From positions 1-64,000 of the forward strand of contig CAUWJP010000013.1 of assembly GCA_963559135.1 (NCBI GenBank): a stretch of DNA of 64,000 nucleotides, given 5' to 3'. Below, one piece after another: positions 17,442 through 24,142 of this stretch. Every line of letters begins with the position of its first letter. The first letter of the stretch is position 1. The translations under genes were made by a program, and so were the position numbers. Source of the stretch: Sellimonas sp963559135 (GTDB lineage Bacteria > Bacillota > Clostridia > Lachnospirales > Lachnospiraceae). The notes under the pieces are model-generated. The model was not told the DNA's origin. It searched no databases and saw only the letters and a program-made list of their open reading frames with translations.

Positions 17442-18671
17442 TTACTCCTCGTTCCTTTTTTTCTTCAGCCACGACACGGCTACATCCGCATAAATGGCTG
17501 CCCCGATCGGCAAAACCTTCTCATCAAGCACCATGTGAGCATTGTGAAGCGGGGCATTCCCCTCTTTTCCCGCTCCGATAAACACAAACATTCCCGGCAC
17601 TTCTCTTGTGACATAACCAAAATCTTCTGTCCCGCTCATTGGCGGGATTTCCTCTACATTTTCTTTACCTGCGCTCTCCTCTAAAATAGGCAGCATTTCT
17701 TTTACAAATTCGCTGTCGCTGTATGTGCACGGTGTCTGAAATACAGTCATTTCATAGTCCCCATTCCATGCACGGACATAATGATCAACGACCTCTGGAA
17801 TCCGTCTGCGAAGATGCTCGGACGCCCCTACATCCAGTGTCCTCACTCCAATATGAAGTTCCGCTGTGTCTGGAATGATATTGACAGCCGTTCCTCCCTT
17901 TACAACTCCGCAGGTCAGCGTTGCCATGGCAGCCGGATCCACCTCTCTTGTCACAAGCAGGTTGACCGCCTGATATACCTGATTCAGAATCATCACCGGA
18001 TCTACACAGATATGCGGCTGCGAACTGTGGCCACCCTTCCCTTTGATTTTTACAATAAAAGTGTCTAGTGATGCGGAATTCACCCCGCTGCAGTAACCGA
18101 TCTGTCCGACTTTCTGAAGCGGCTGTACATGCAGGCCAAAAGCCGCATCAACATCCGGATTTTTCAAAGCTCCTCCCGCGACCATCATTTTTGCCCCGGC
18201 ACCTGTCTCTTCTCCCGGCTGAAACAAAAGCTTGACGGAACCGCAAAGTTCATTCTCCATCTCTTTTAAAATTCCGGCAGCTCCAAGAAGCATGGCTGCA
18301 TGACTGTCATGCCCGCACATATGTCCATATCCATTCACTGAACAAAATGGAAGGTCTGTCTCTTCCCGGATCGGAAGCGCATCCATATCTGCCCTTAAAA
18401 GAATACACGGATTCCCCTGTCCGATCATCGCTGTAATTCCTACTGCTTTTTTCATCTCCGGAAATCCTGCTTCTATATAATCTGCGGTCATCTTTTCAGA
18501 AAGTTCCCCTCCGCAGAGTTTCCAGCTGATTCCCATCTCTGAAAGACGTTCACCGATATAGGAAACAGTCTCGGGAAGATCCATTCCGATTTCCGGATTC
18601 TGATGCAAGTATCTTCTGTCCCTGCAGATCTCTTCCCGCTTCTCTTCTGCACGTTTTCTTATTTGATTCAT
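17442..18671 (-). CDS. M20 family amidohydrolase
   Basis: A 409-residue metal-dependent amidohydrolase of the HipO/AbgB-type M20D group, which removes N-acyl or aminoacyl groups (hippurate, N-acetyl amino acids, aminobenzoyl-glutamate). Metal-site residues are visible: GHMCGHDSHAAMLLG with the Cys and His ligands, QPGEETGAGA with the paired Glu, GLHVQP, and a C-terminal HNAHM. The lid/dimerisation domain lies near 185-300 with GKGGHSSQP. It is the first gene of the operon and carries its promoter; the next gene is a carrier, so import or export of its substrate is likely coupled. Confidence 0.9.
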   Translation of the reverse strand: MNQIRKRAEEKREEICRDRRYLHQNPEIGMDLPETVSYIGERLSEMGISWKLCGGELSEKMTADYIEAGFPEMKKAVGITAMIGQGNPCILLRADMDALPIREETDLPFCSVNGYGHMCGHDSHAAMLLGAAGILKEMENELCGSVKLLFQPGEETGAGAKMMVAGGALKNPDVDAAFGLHVQPLQKVGQIGYCSGVNSASLDTFIVKIKGKGGHSSQPHICVDPVMILNQVYQAVNLLVTREVDPAAMATLTCGVVKGGTAVNIIPDTAELHIGVRTLDVGASEHLRRRIPEVVDHYVRAWNGDYEMTVFQTPCTYSDSEFVKEMLPILEESAGKENVEEIPPMSGTEDFGYVTREVPGMFVFIGAGKEGNAPLHNAHMVLDEKVLPIGAAIYADVAVSWLKKKRNEE

Positions 18672-18727
18672 TTTTTCACTACTCCTTTATTTTTACGTTT
18701 CCCATATCTCTCATACATCCATCTTTT

Positions 18728-18755
18728 ATTCTACACGATCCGGACGAAATGTAAA
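18728..18755 (-). promoter_or_regulatory. Promoter of the M20 amidohydrolase operon
   Basis: Minus strand TTTACA (18755-18750), 16-bp spacer, TAGAAT (18733-18728), each matching five of six consensus bases, about 55 bp before the ATG at 18671. Confidence 0.55.
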
Positions 18756-18800
18756 ATGTTTTTTTGTCCCGCAATCCGCGTGTTGGCAGTAGATCCCTTA

Positions 18801-18829
18801 TTGTTCTTTTCTCCCGTCCATGTTATAGT
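18801..18829 (+). promoter_or_regulatory. Promoter of the glutaredoxin-like gene
   Basis: An extended -10 (TGTTATAGT at 18821-18829) with a weak -35 (TTGTTC at 18801-18806) at 17 bp. The -10 is 26 bp before the ATG at 18855. Confidence 0.5.
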
Positions 18830-18854
18830 AAAACAAAAAAGGAGTATTTACGAT

Positions 18855-19127
18855 ATGAAAGTCATTATTTATGGTTCTGATATCTGCGGAGACTGTCTCG
18901 ACACAAAAGCATACTTGAAGGAGCATGCAGATGACAGTATCCAGTACAATTATTTTGATATTACAAAATCAACAGCAAATCTGAAACGGTTCCTGAAACT
19001 TCGTGACACAATGGATCTTTTTGAAGAAGTCCGCAATGGACATACGATCGGAATCCCACTCTTTCAGTTTGAGGACGGAACCTATACACTGGATCCGGAA
19101 AAAGCTTATAAGAAAATGGGAATCTGA
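18855..19127 (+). CDS. Glutaredoxin-like protein
   Basis: A 90-residue thioredoxin-fold protein with CGDC at Cys11-Cys14 where glutaredoxins have CPYC, an IP (cis-Pro equivalent) in TIGIPLFQF near 68-76, and a normal glutaredoxin length. The frame is open upstream, but the ATG at 18855 has AGGAG ten bases before it and begins with the fold's first strand (MKVIIYGS). It stands alone between its own promoter and terminator. It is likely a cytoplasmic disulfide reductase; glutathione dependence cannot be judged and is doubtful in this lineage. Confidence 0.85.
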   Translation: MKVIIYGSDICGDCLDTKAYLKEHADDSIQYNYFDITKSTANLKRFLKLRDTMDLFEEVRNGHTIGIPLFQFEDGTYTLDPEKAYKKMGI

Positions 19128-19147
19128 TTTCTTTTCCCATGCAAAAA

Positions 19148-19180
19148 TGAAAAACAGACTGCCCACGCAGTCTGTTTTTT
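19148..19180 (+). terminator. Bidirectional terminator after glutaredoxin-like gene
   Basis: A perfect 12-bp stem (19151-19162 with 19167-19178), 4-nt loop, T-run on the plus strand and A-run before it. It also serves the minus-strand DUF1275 remnant that ends at 19186. Confidence 0.88.
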
Positions 19181-19185
19181 GATCA

Positions 19186-19889
19186 TTACAGGCAGGAAAC
19201 GGAGTCCTGTTCCCGTATGTATGCTTTTGCCCTCAGATCCTGAATCACCAGGAGCACTGCTCCCGCCAGAAGAGGGATGCTTCCGAACCAGACACTGTGA
19301 ATTCCATATTGCAACCACATCAGATAACCAAAACCGACACCAATATGAAAACTAAAAAGCGTGCCGCCAAAGACGACAGCCTTCTCCGCTTTCTGTTTTC
19401 GTACGTTTTCCTCTTTTCTGTAAATAAAATATTCGGTTATAGAAAAGACGGTCTGTTTTAAATTGTTTGTGGAAAAAATCGTCGAACTCGTATAGCCTTT
19501 TGCACCCTGAAACACACACCACTGAAACGCTGTTACAAAAAAGACCGGATAAAGAGCCGCCACCGGATCCATATCCTCTGGGAAAATCCAGCTACCAGAA
19601 TAGCAAATGCATCCAGAAAAATCGCCAGATACTTCAGATTCCACTGCACCTTCTTTATCAGGACAGCTGCAAGAGCTATCGCCCCGCCATAAACCACCAG
19701 CGCCATCACACGAGTCAGCACACCCTCCAGATTTCTTCCCAAAATATCGCACACCAGCTCAATCAAATTTGCCGTCTGCGCAGATCCAAAGACCCTCATT
19801 CTTGCAAGAATGGCATATGCACCTAGAAATCCTCCGAATGTAGCCATAATAAAATGTACGGGCAATTCAAACTCATTTTCCTTTTCCAC
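19186..19889 (-). pseudogene. Frameshifted DUF1275 (YoaK-like) membrane protein gene
   Basis: Two overlapping minus-strand frames together encode one DUF1275 protein of about 235 residues. The first frame, from a GTG at 19889 (with AGGGGG upstream), has the family motif FGSAQTANL and several membrane segments up to the sequence ILVAGF; the second frame continues with PEDMDP, then GYTSSTIFSTNNLKQT and three more membrane segments to the stop at 19186. The break lies near 19580 in a T4/C3 tract where one missing base would account for it. It is either a real inactivating deletion, a phase-variable tract, or a sequencing error. DUF1275 proteins are multi-pass membrane proteins of unknown function. 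Confidence 0.8.
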
Positions 19890-19967
19890 AAAAACGCCCC
19901 CTAACTTCCACCTATTATAATCATCTTTTTTCTGTTTGTAAAGTATCCGCTTTCCATTTAAAACAGA

Positions 19968-20007
19968 TTTGGGGACGTGTTCCGATGCACCGGAACACGT
20001 CCCCAAA
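19968..20007. repeat. REP-like palindrome, 17-bp perfect stem
   Basis: Positions 19968-19984 and 19991-20007 are exact reverse complements (17 bp) around a 6-nt loop; the stem begins TTTGGGGACGTGTTCCG. It lies between the Spo0A-C gene and the DUF1275 remnant. There is no T-run of a terminator. GGGGAC...GTCCCC palindromes of this kind are typical repetitive extragenic elements mobilised by IS200-like (RAYT) transposases in Firmicutes. No second copy was noticed in the window. Confidence 0.65.
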
Positions 20008-20043
20008 ATTAATGTATCCAATTCTTTTAGTCCTTCTCCCTCA

Positions 20044-20370
20044 TCAGCTATGAGTTTTAATATAAAAGGCGAACATGTCTATAAACTCTGCGTTCGTTGG
20101 AATTTTTGTTATTTTACAGCCTGCAATTTTGCTGAAGCTTTCTGGTCCGCTCTGTCTCCAGCATACTTCTATCGCTGTCCGAATATTTCGCTCCACACTT
20201 TGTGGTCTTACTTTCAGTTTGAATGCTACCTCCGGATAAATATTTTTCGTTACATTCAGCATGAAATCGTCATTTTCCAGAGCAATCTTTGTCGCTTCGG
20301 CCAGCTGCTGATATCCCTGATATTTTGAAGTCAAACCCAAACTTCTCAACGTTTCGTAAATCAGCTGCAT
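20044..20370 (-). CDS. Stand-alone Spo0A C-terminal DNA-binding domain protein
   Basis: A 108-residue protein that matches only the effector domain of the sporulation regulator Spo0A. It keeps the recognition-helix region (SVERNIRTAIEV.W) and the KPTN-like element (TKIPTNAEFIDM), but has no receiver domain. The ATG at 20370 is chosen because GGAGG lies six bases upstream; a longer frame runs upstream without a ribosome site. The gene lies 101 bases after degV-type gene on the same strand. Two Spo0A-box-like sites stand upstream of its own promoter. It may compete with, or act alongside, full-length Spo0A without needing phosphorylation (inference). Confidence 0.85.
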   Translation of the reverse strand: MQLIYETLRSLGLTSKYQGYQQLAEATKIALENDDFMLNVTKNIYPEVAFKLKVRPQSVERNIRTAIEVCWRQSGPESFSKIAGCKITKIPTNAEFIDMFAFYIKTHS

Positions 20371-20397
20371 GTTTTCCTCCTTCCAACCTCCGCTACT

Positions 20398-20470
20398 ATC
20401 ATAACGACTTTGTCCGGAAATAACAGGAAAAACTACAGTTATCGACAAAATGCTGCTAAAAAACGACAAA
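20398..20470 (-). promoter_or_regulatory. Promoter with two Spo0A-box-like sites
   Basis: Minus strand: TTTGTCGTT (20470-20462) and TTTGTCGAT (20449-20441), against the Spo0A box TTTGTCGAA (7/9 and 8/9). The sites start exactly 21 bp apart, two helical turns. A TATGAT -10 lies at 20403-20398 with a poor -35, as expected for an activated promoter. The sites fall at roughly -55 and -75 from the inferred start. Confidence 0.55.
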
Positions 20471-20471
20471 A

Positions 20472-21374
20472 TCACATTCCTTTCTTCCAGCGTTTCAAAA
20501 GACCAGTACCCAGAGGATATGGTCCGGTGTGTACACCAATAGTGGCTCCGATCTGGATATCCTCCCACTGCTCAACATGGAAGCCGGCCTTCTCGAGCTG
20601 TTGAGACAGCTGTTCTTTGAACTGCTCATACTCGTCCACCCAGAGTCCGACTCCCGTTGCAATATAATAATCCTCCGGATGAATATTATGCTCCTGCATA
20701 TAAGCTTCCATTTTATCGATAAGCTTTAAAATGGATTTTTTACGCCCGCGGCAAAGCTCTGCCGGTCCAATTTCTCCGTCATAAAACTGCAGAAGCGGTT
20801 TGATCTTCAGCACGCTTCCTGCAACAGAAGCAGCTTTTCCAATCCTTCCGCCGTGCTGCAGATACTTCAGATCATCTGTTGTAAAGAAAATGTGGCCACT
20901 TTTGCGGATTTCCTTCAGACATCTAACCGCTTCATCAAGGGATTCGCCCGCATTTCGGATCTCCACCGCCGCTTTGACCAGCATTCCCTGCAGAGCAGTT
21001 GCAAGAGACGAATCCAGAATCTCAATTTTTGCTCCCCCATACTGCTCTTCCACCACCTGTTTCGCATTGACAGCGGCCTGCATGGAGCCGCTCAGCTTCT
21101 TTGAAAGGCAGATGCAAAGTACTGGCATGCCTTCCTTTACAAATGGAAGAAACGCATCCACATAGTCCTGTACGGACGGCATGGATGTTTTTGGGAAACA
21201 ATCCGGATTGTCTACCATCTTCTGATAAAAATTCGGAATAGAAATCTGCTTTCCCTCTTGATAATAATTTTCCCCATCAAATGAAATATAAAATGAAACT
21301 ATCTGCACCTGTTCCGCCTGCACGTATGCCTCAGGCAGATCACAGGAACTGTCACTTACAATACCAAACTGCAT
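20472..21374 (-). CDS. DegV family fatty-acid-binding protein
   Basis: A 300-residue cytoplasmic protein of the DegV/FakB family, which binds a fatty acid and presents it to fatty acid kinase FakA. Seen: N-terminal GIVSDSSCDLP, the TSMPSVQDYVDAF motif near 63-75, SKKLSGSMQAA, the DSSLATALQGMLV segment and the HGGRIGK motif near 184-190. GGGAGG precedes the ATG. It is divergent from a TetR regulator with which it shares a 22-bp palindrome. Substrate chain type cannot be read. Confidence 0.9.
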   Translation of the reverse strand: MQFGIVSDSSCDLPEAYVQAEQVQIVSFYISFDGENYYQEGKQISIPNFYQKMVDNPDCFPKTSMPSVQDYVDAFLPFVKEGMPVLCICLSKKLSGSMQAAVNAKQVVEEQYGGAKIEILDSSLATALQGMLVKAAVEIRNAGESLDEAVRCLKEIRKSGHIFFTTDDLKYLQHGGRIGKAASVAGSVLKIKPLLQFYDGEIGPAELCRGRKKSILKLIDKMEAYMQEHNIHPEDYYIATGVGLWVDEYEQFKEQLSQQLEKAGFHVEQWEDIQIGATIGVHTGPYPLGTGLLKRWKKGM

Positions 21375-21438
21375 GGTTCATCCTCCCGTTTCTCTTGCTT
21401 TTCCCCAGTTCTTCTGCTAAACTACTGGCATATCACTA

Positions 21439-21460
21439 AATGTTACAATTGTAACATTTG
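21439..21460. promoter_or_regulatory. Operator palindrome between DegV and TetR genes
   Basis: A perfect 22-bp palindrome with half-site AAATGTTACAA centred at 21449/21450. A second, shorter symmetric element TTTTGTTACAAAA lies at 21490-21502, just before the TetR ribosome site, and shares GTTACAA. Together they are the likely binding sites of the adjacent TetR protein, which would control itself and the divergent DegV gene. Confidence 0.65.
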
Positions 21461-21517
21461 CTTTTTTGGAAAGCAAGATACTTTCACGATTTTGTTACAA
21501 AACAGGAGGTTTTGTTC

Positions 21518-22138
21518 ATGAATTCATCCAACCGGGGACGCAAGGGTCCTTCCTTTACAAAACAGTGCATTATGGAAGCTCTTCTGCAGCTGATGCATAC
21601 AAAAGATTACAATGACATCACCATCACCGACATTACAGAAAGAGCCGGTGTTTCCCGGATGTCTTATTACCGCAATTACAAATCAAAAGATGAAATTCTG
21701 ATGGACTATATGTTTCAAATCATCAAGGAATACGCTATGTCTCTTGCCACCGATATCCCGAAACTTCAACACGGATTTCAGACATACGAACATATTCTCC
21801 ACGGTCTGCGGTACCTTCAAAAATATACAGACTACGCGCTCTGCCTAAAAAAAGCAAATCGCTCCGAAATCATCCTGCACGGCCTGGATTACTATATGCT
21901 GACCGTCACAGGAATGGTAGAATCAGATTCCCCAAGGAAATACGAACTCTACTACTATTCCGGAGCGCTTTATAATATTTTTCTTCACTGGATCGAGGAT
22001 GGCATGAAGGAAGATATCGAAGTCATTGCCTCTCTGATCTTCCAGCACATTCAGAAGAATCCGTTTCTCTCCTCGGCTACTCCAGATTCTTCAGAACATC
22101 CTTCAGATCCACCGAAACAATCCGGTCCACACAATTGA
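21518..22138 (+). CDS. TetR/AcrR family transcriptional regulator
   Basis: A 206-residue regulator. The N-terminal helix-turn-helix reads TITDITERAGVSRMSYYRNYKSKDEI (residues about 38-63), typical of TetR proteins of the AcrR/DhaS type; the C-terminal part is a ligand-binding helical domain. The ATG at 21518 is chosen because AGGAGG lies eight bases upstream. The last 62 bases overlap the 3' end of the convergent propeller gene, giving a Pro/Ser-rich tail. It probably binds the palindrome at 21439-21460. Ligand unknown. Confidence 0.88.
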   Translation: MNSSNRGRKGPSFTKQCIMEALLQLMHTKDYNDITITDITERAGVSRMSYYRNYKSKDEILMDYMFQIIKEYAMSLATDIPKLQHGFQTYEHILHGLRYLQKYTDYALCLKKANRSEIILHGLDYYMLTVTGMVESDSPRKYELYYYSGALYNIFLHWIEDGMKEDIEVIASLIFQHIQKNPFLSSATPDSSEHPSDPPKQSGPHN

Positions 22139-23228
22139 CCGGAATGCCTCGGTAGGCGTAGGCGCCGGATTCAAACAGCATATACAGCCTTCCGTCCTGA
22201 ATACAAATCTGCTCCATCTGGTTTGGAAGAGCAAAGCTTTTGATCTCTTCTTTCTTTTTCAGGCTGTACTTTTCTGTCTCTATGACGGATCTCTCATAGA
22301 CTCTAAGTCTGGAATCCGCAAATCCGTAGGACTGGGAGATAAACAAATAATTTCCAAACACTTCCAGTCCCTGGACCTGGGAAAGAATATCCGCCCATTC
22401 CTGGTCGATCGCAACATTGCTTAACAACTCTCTTTCCCTGTTCAGTTCCTCATATTCCTCTTTATTCTTTTCGTTAATTTCAAAGTCAACCGAATACCTG
22501 TTAATGATGCTGTCACCGGATAGGGAAAAATATCCCGCATAAAGGCTCCCGCCCCGGAATGCCATAAACGAATTTCTTGTAAGCCCTTCCAGCACATGGG
22601 TCTCCAAAAATGGAAGCGGCTTTTTTGTCTTGTCATACTGATAGTTTTCCAGTGCTTCCATGGTGTACAGGCTTACCGCTGCTTTCCCATCCATCATATT
22701 CGATACCCACAGTACCTGATTCAGATTGTCGTATGCAATGCCTCCCGCATGAGTCCGGTTCGGCATAATAATCTCCTTTACAAACCGCCCGGATTCCTTG
22801 TCAATCTGATACAGCACGGAATTGTGCTTCTTGGTATGACAATACGCGCTTACGAAAATCGAGTCCTTCGTCACGTCCATTCCCTGGGGCGTCATGGACG
22901 TACAGATATCCGACTGTCCCGTTTTACTGTTTACGGTCTTTGTCGATTTCAGCCCCGGAATGATATAAGTACCAAAATTCTCTTCCTGAGAAAGATGCTC
23001 CACTATCTCTTCTGTAAAAAAGTCATCATACTCCATCAGAATTTCAGACACCTCAGACAATGTATGAACTGCCGGAGCTGCATTCGTCCGATTCAGTACG
23101 GCAACTGGTTCGTTCGCCCCTCGGTACACGCCGAAGTAGAACAGGACACAGCCAATCAGAAGAACGCATGACATCAACAGATTCTTCCAGATAACTCCCT
23201 TCGTTTCTTGTGTTTTCAACTTCTTCAC
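22077..23228 (-). CDS. Membrane-anchored extracellular propeller-like protein
   Basis: A 383-residue protein with one N-terminal membrane helix (residues about 14-36) and a large outside region. The region has repeated strand-rich segments (GGIAYDNLNQVLWVSN, GLEVFGNYLFISQSYG, MEQICIQDGRLYMLFESGAYAY) like a beta-propeller of the YncE/NHL type. It starts at GTG, two bases past... in practice four bases after the esterase stop, with only a weak ribosome site, so it is likely coupled to the esterase. Its 3' end overlaps the TetR gene tail. No catalytic motif was recognised; binding or sensing at the surface is possible. Confidence 0.7.
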   Translation of the reverse strand: MKKLKTQETKGVIWKNLLMSCVLLIGCVLFYFGVYRGANEPVAVLNRTNAAPAVHTLSEVSEILMEYDDFFTEEIVEHLSQEENFGTYIIPGLKSTKTVNSKTGQSDICTSMTPQGMDVTKDSIFVSAYCHTKKHNSVLYQIDKESGRFVKEIIMPNRTHAGGIAYDNLNQVLWVSNMMDGKAAVSLYTMEALENYQYDKTKKPLPFLETHVLEGLTRNSFMAFRGGSLYAGYFSLSGDSIINRYSVDFEINEKNKEEYEELNRERELLSNVAIDQEWADILSQVQGLEVFGNYLFISQSYGFADSRLRVYERSVIETEKYSLKKKEEIKSFALPNQMEQICIQDGRLYMLFESGAYAYRGIPVNCVDRIVSVDLKDVLKNLE

Positions 23229-23232
23229 TTCT

Positions 23233-24024
23233 TTACTTTAACCACCATTTCAGAATTGTCCGGATCTGTTCATCCCAGTATTTCCACTGATGGTCTCCGC
23301 TGGAACTTGAGGTTGTGACATCATATCCAAGCCTCTTCATCTCTTCCCACATATCAAGATTATTATGATAGAGAAAATCTTCTGTTCCACACCATGCAAA
23401 CAGCCTTGGCACCGGTTTTTGTTCTTCTTTTAATTTCTTTGCCAGATACTTCAGGTCATTTGGCGATCCCACGATCTGATCCAGATCTCCGAAGATTCCC
23501 TCCCAGAATCCAGACGGTTTCCGTGCACTATCTTCCGCCTCTTCCTTCACTCTTCTCGCCACATCCAGAACCCCGGACATGGATGCTGCAGCCCCAAATG
23601 TCTCCGGCGCTCCAAGTCCAAGTTTCCATGCTCCGTAGCCTCCCATGGAGAGTCCCGCTGCCAGTGTATCTTCCCGTTTTTCCGACATCTGAGGGAAAAA
23701 CTCTCTGCAAATTTTAGGAAGCTCTTCCGAGAAAAAAGTCCAATACGGAAGTCCGTACTTCGTATCCGTATAAAATCCAAGACCTGCATCCGGCATAACT
23801 ACCGCAATACCATATTCGCTGACATAGCGCTCGATGGAAGTCCTCCGCTGCCAGGTTGTCTGGTCATCGCTCATTCCATGAAGCAGATAAACTGTCTTAT
23901 ATTTTTCTGTTCCTGCATTTCCCTTCATTCCAATCTGGCTCGTCGTGTTCTGCGGAAGAATCACATCCATATTCATACATTTTTCCAAAACTTCCGAAAA
24001 AAAATCCACATGCAATAATGCCAT
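23233..24024 (-). CDS. Esterase, S-formylglutathione hydrolase/tributyrin esterase type
   Basis: A 263-residue alpha/beta hydrolase of the esterase D family. The oxyanion region is LLHGMSDD near 48-54, nucleophile Ser126 in GLSMGG, and catalytic His245 in SGDHQW. No signal peptide is seen, so it acts in the cytoplasm, unlike the protein encoded just downstream. Related small esterases cleave short-chain acyl esters. AAGGAGG precedes the ATG. It forms a two-gene operon with the membrane propeller protein. Confidence 0.88.
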   Translation of the reverse strand: MALLHVDFFSEVLEKCMNMDVILPQNTTSQIGMKGNAGTEKYKTVYLLHGMSDDQTTWQRRTSIERYVSEYGIAVVMPDAGLGFYTDTKYGLPYWTFFSEELPKICREFFPQMSEKREDTLAAGLSMGGYGAWKLGLGAPETFGAAASMSGVLDVARRVKEEAEDSARKPSGFWEGIFGDLDQIVGSPNDLKYLAKKLKEEQKPVPRLFAWCGTEDFLYHNNLDMWEEMKRLGYDVTTSSSSGDHQWKYWDEQIRTILKWWLK

Positions 24025-24083
24025 TTCCGTCTTCCTCCTTTGCTGTCTTTTTCTTGCTTTCTATTATACCTCAAAGTCAAAAG

Positions 24084-24112
24084 CAGGGATACAGTAAATT
24101 ACTGTATCCCTG
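24084..24112 (-). terminator. Terminator after the CoA-disulfide reductase fusion
   Basis: A perfect 12-bp stem (24084-24095 with 24101-24112) with a 5-nt loop, followed by a short T-run on the minus strand and a longer one on the plus strand. Confidence 0.75.
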
Positions 24113-24142
24113 AATCCTTCTTTTTTGTCTTTTCTTTCGTCC

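Noticed and set aside
18603..18854. Long N-terminal extension of the glutaredoxin-like protein
   Set aside because: It would overlap the divergent amidohydrolase and both promoters; the internal ATG at 18855 has a ribosome site and starts the fold.
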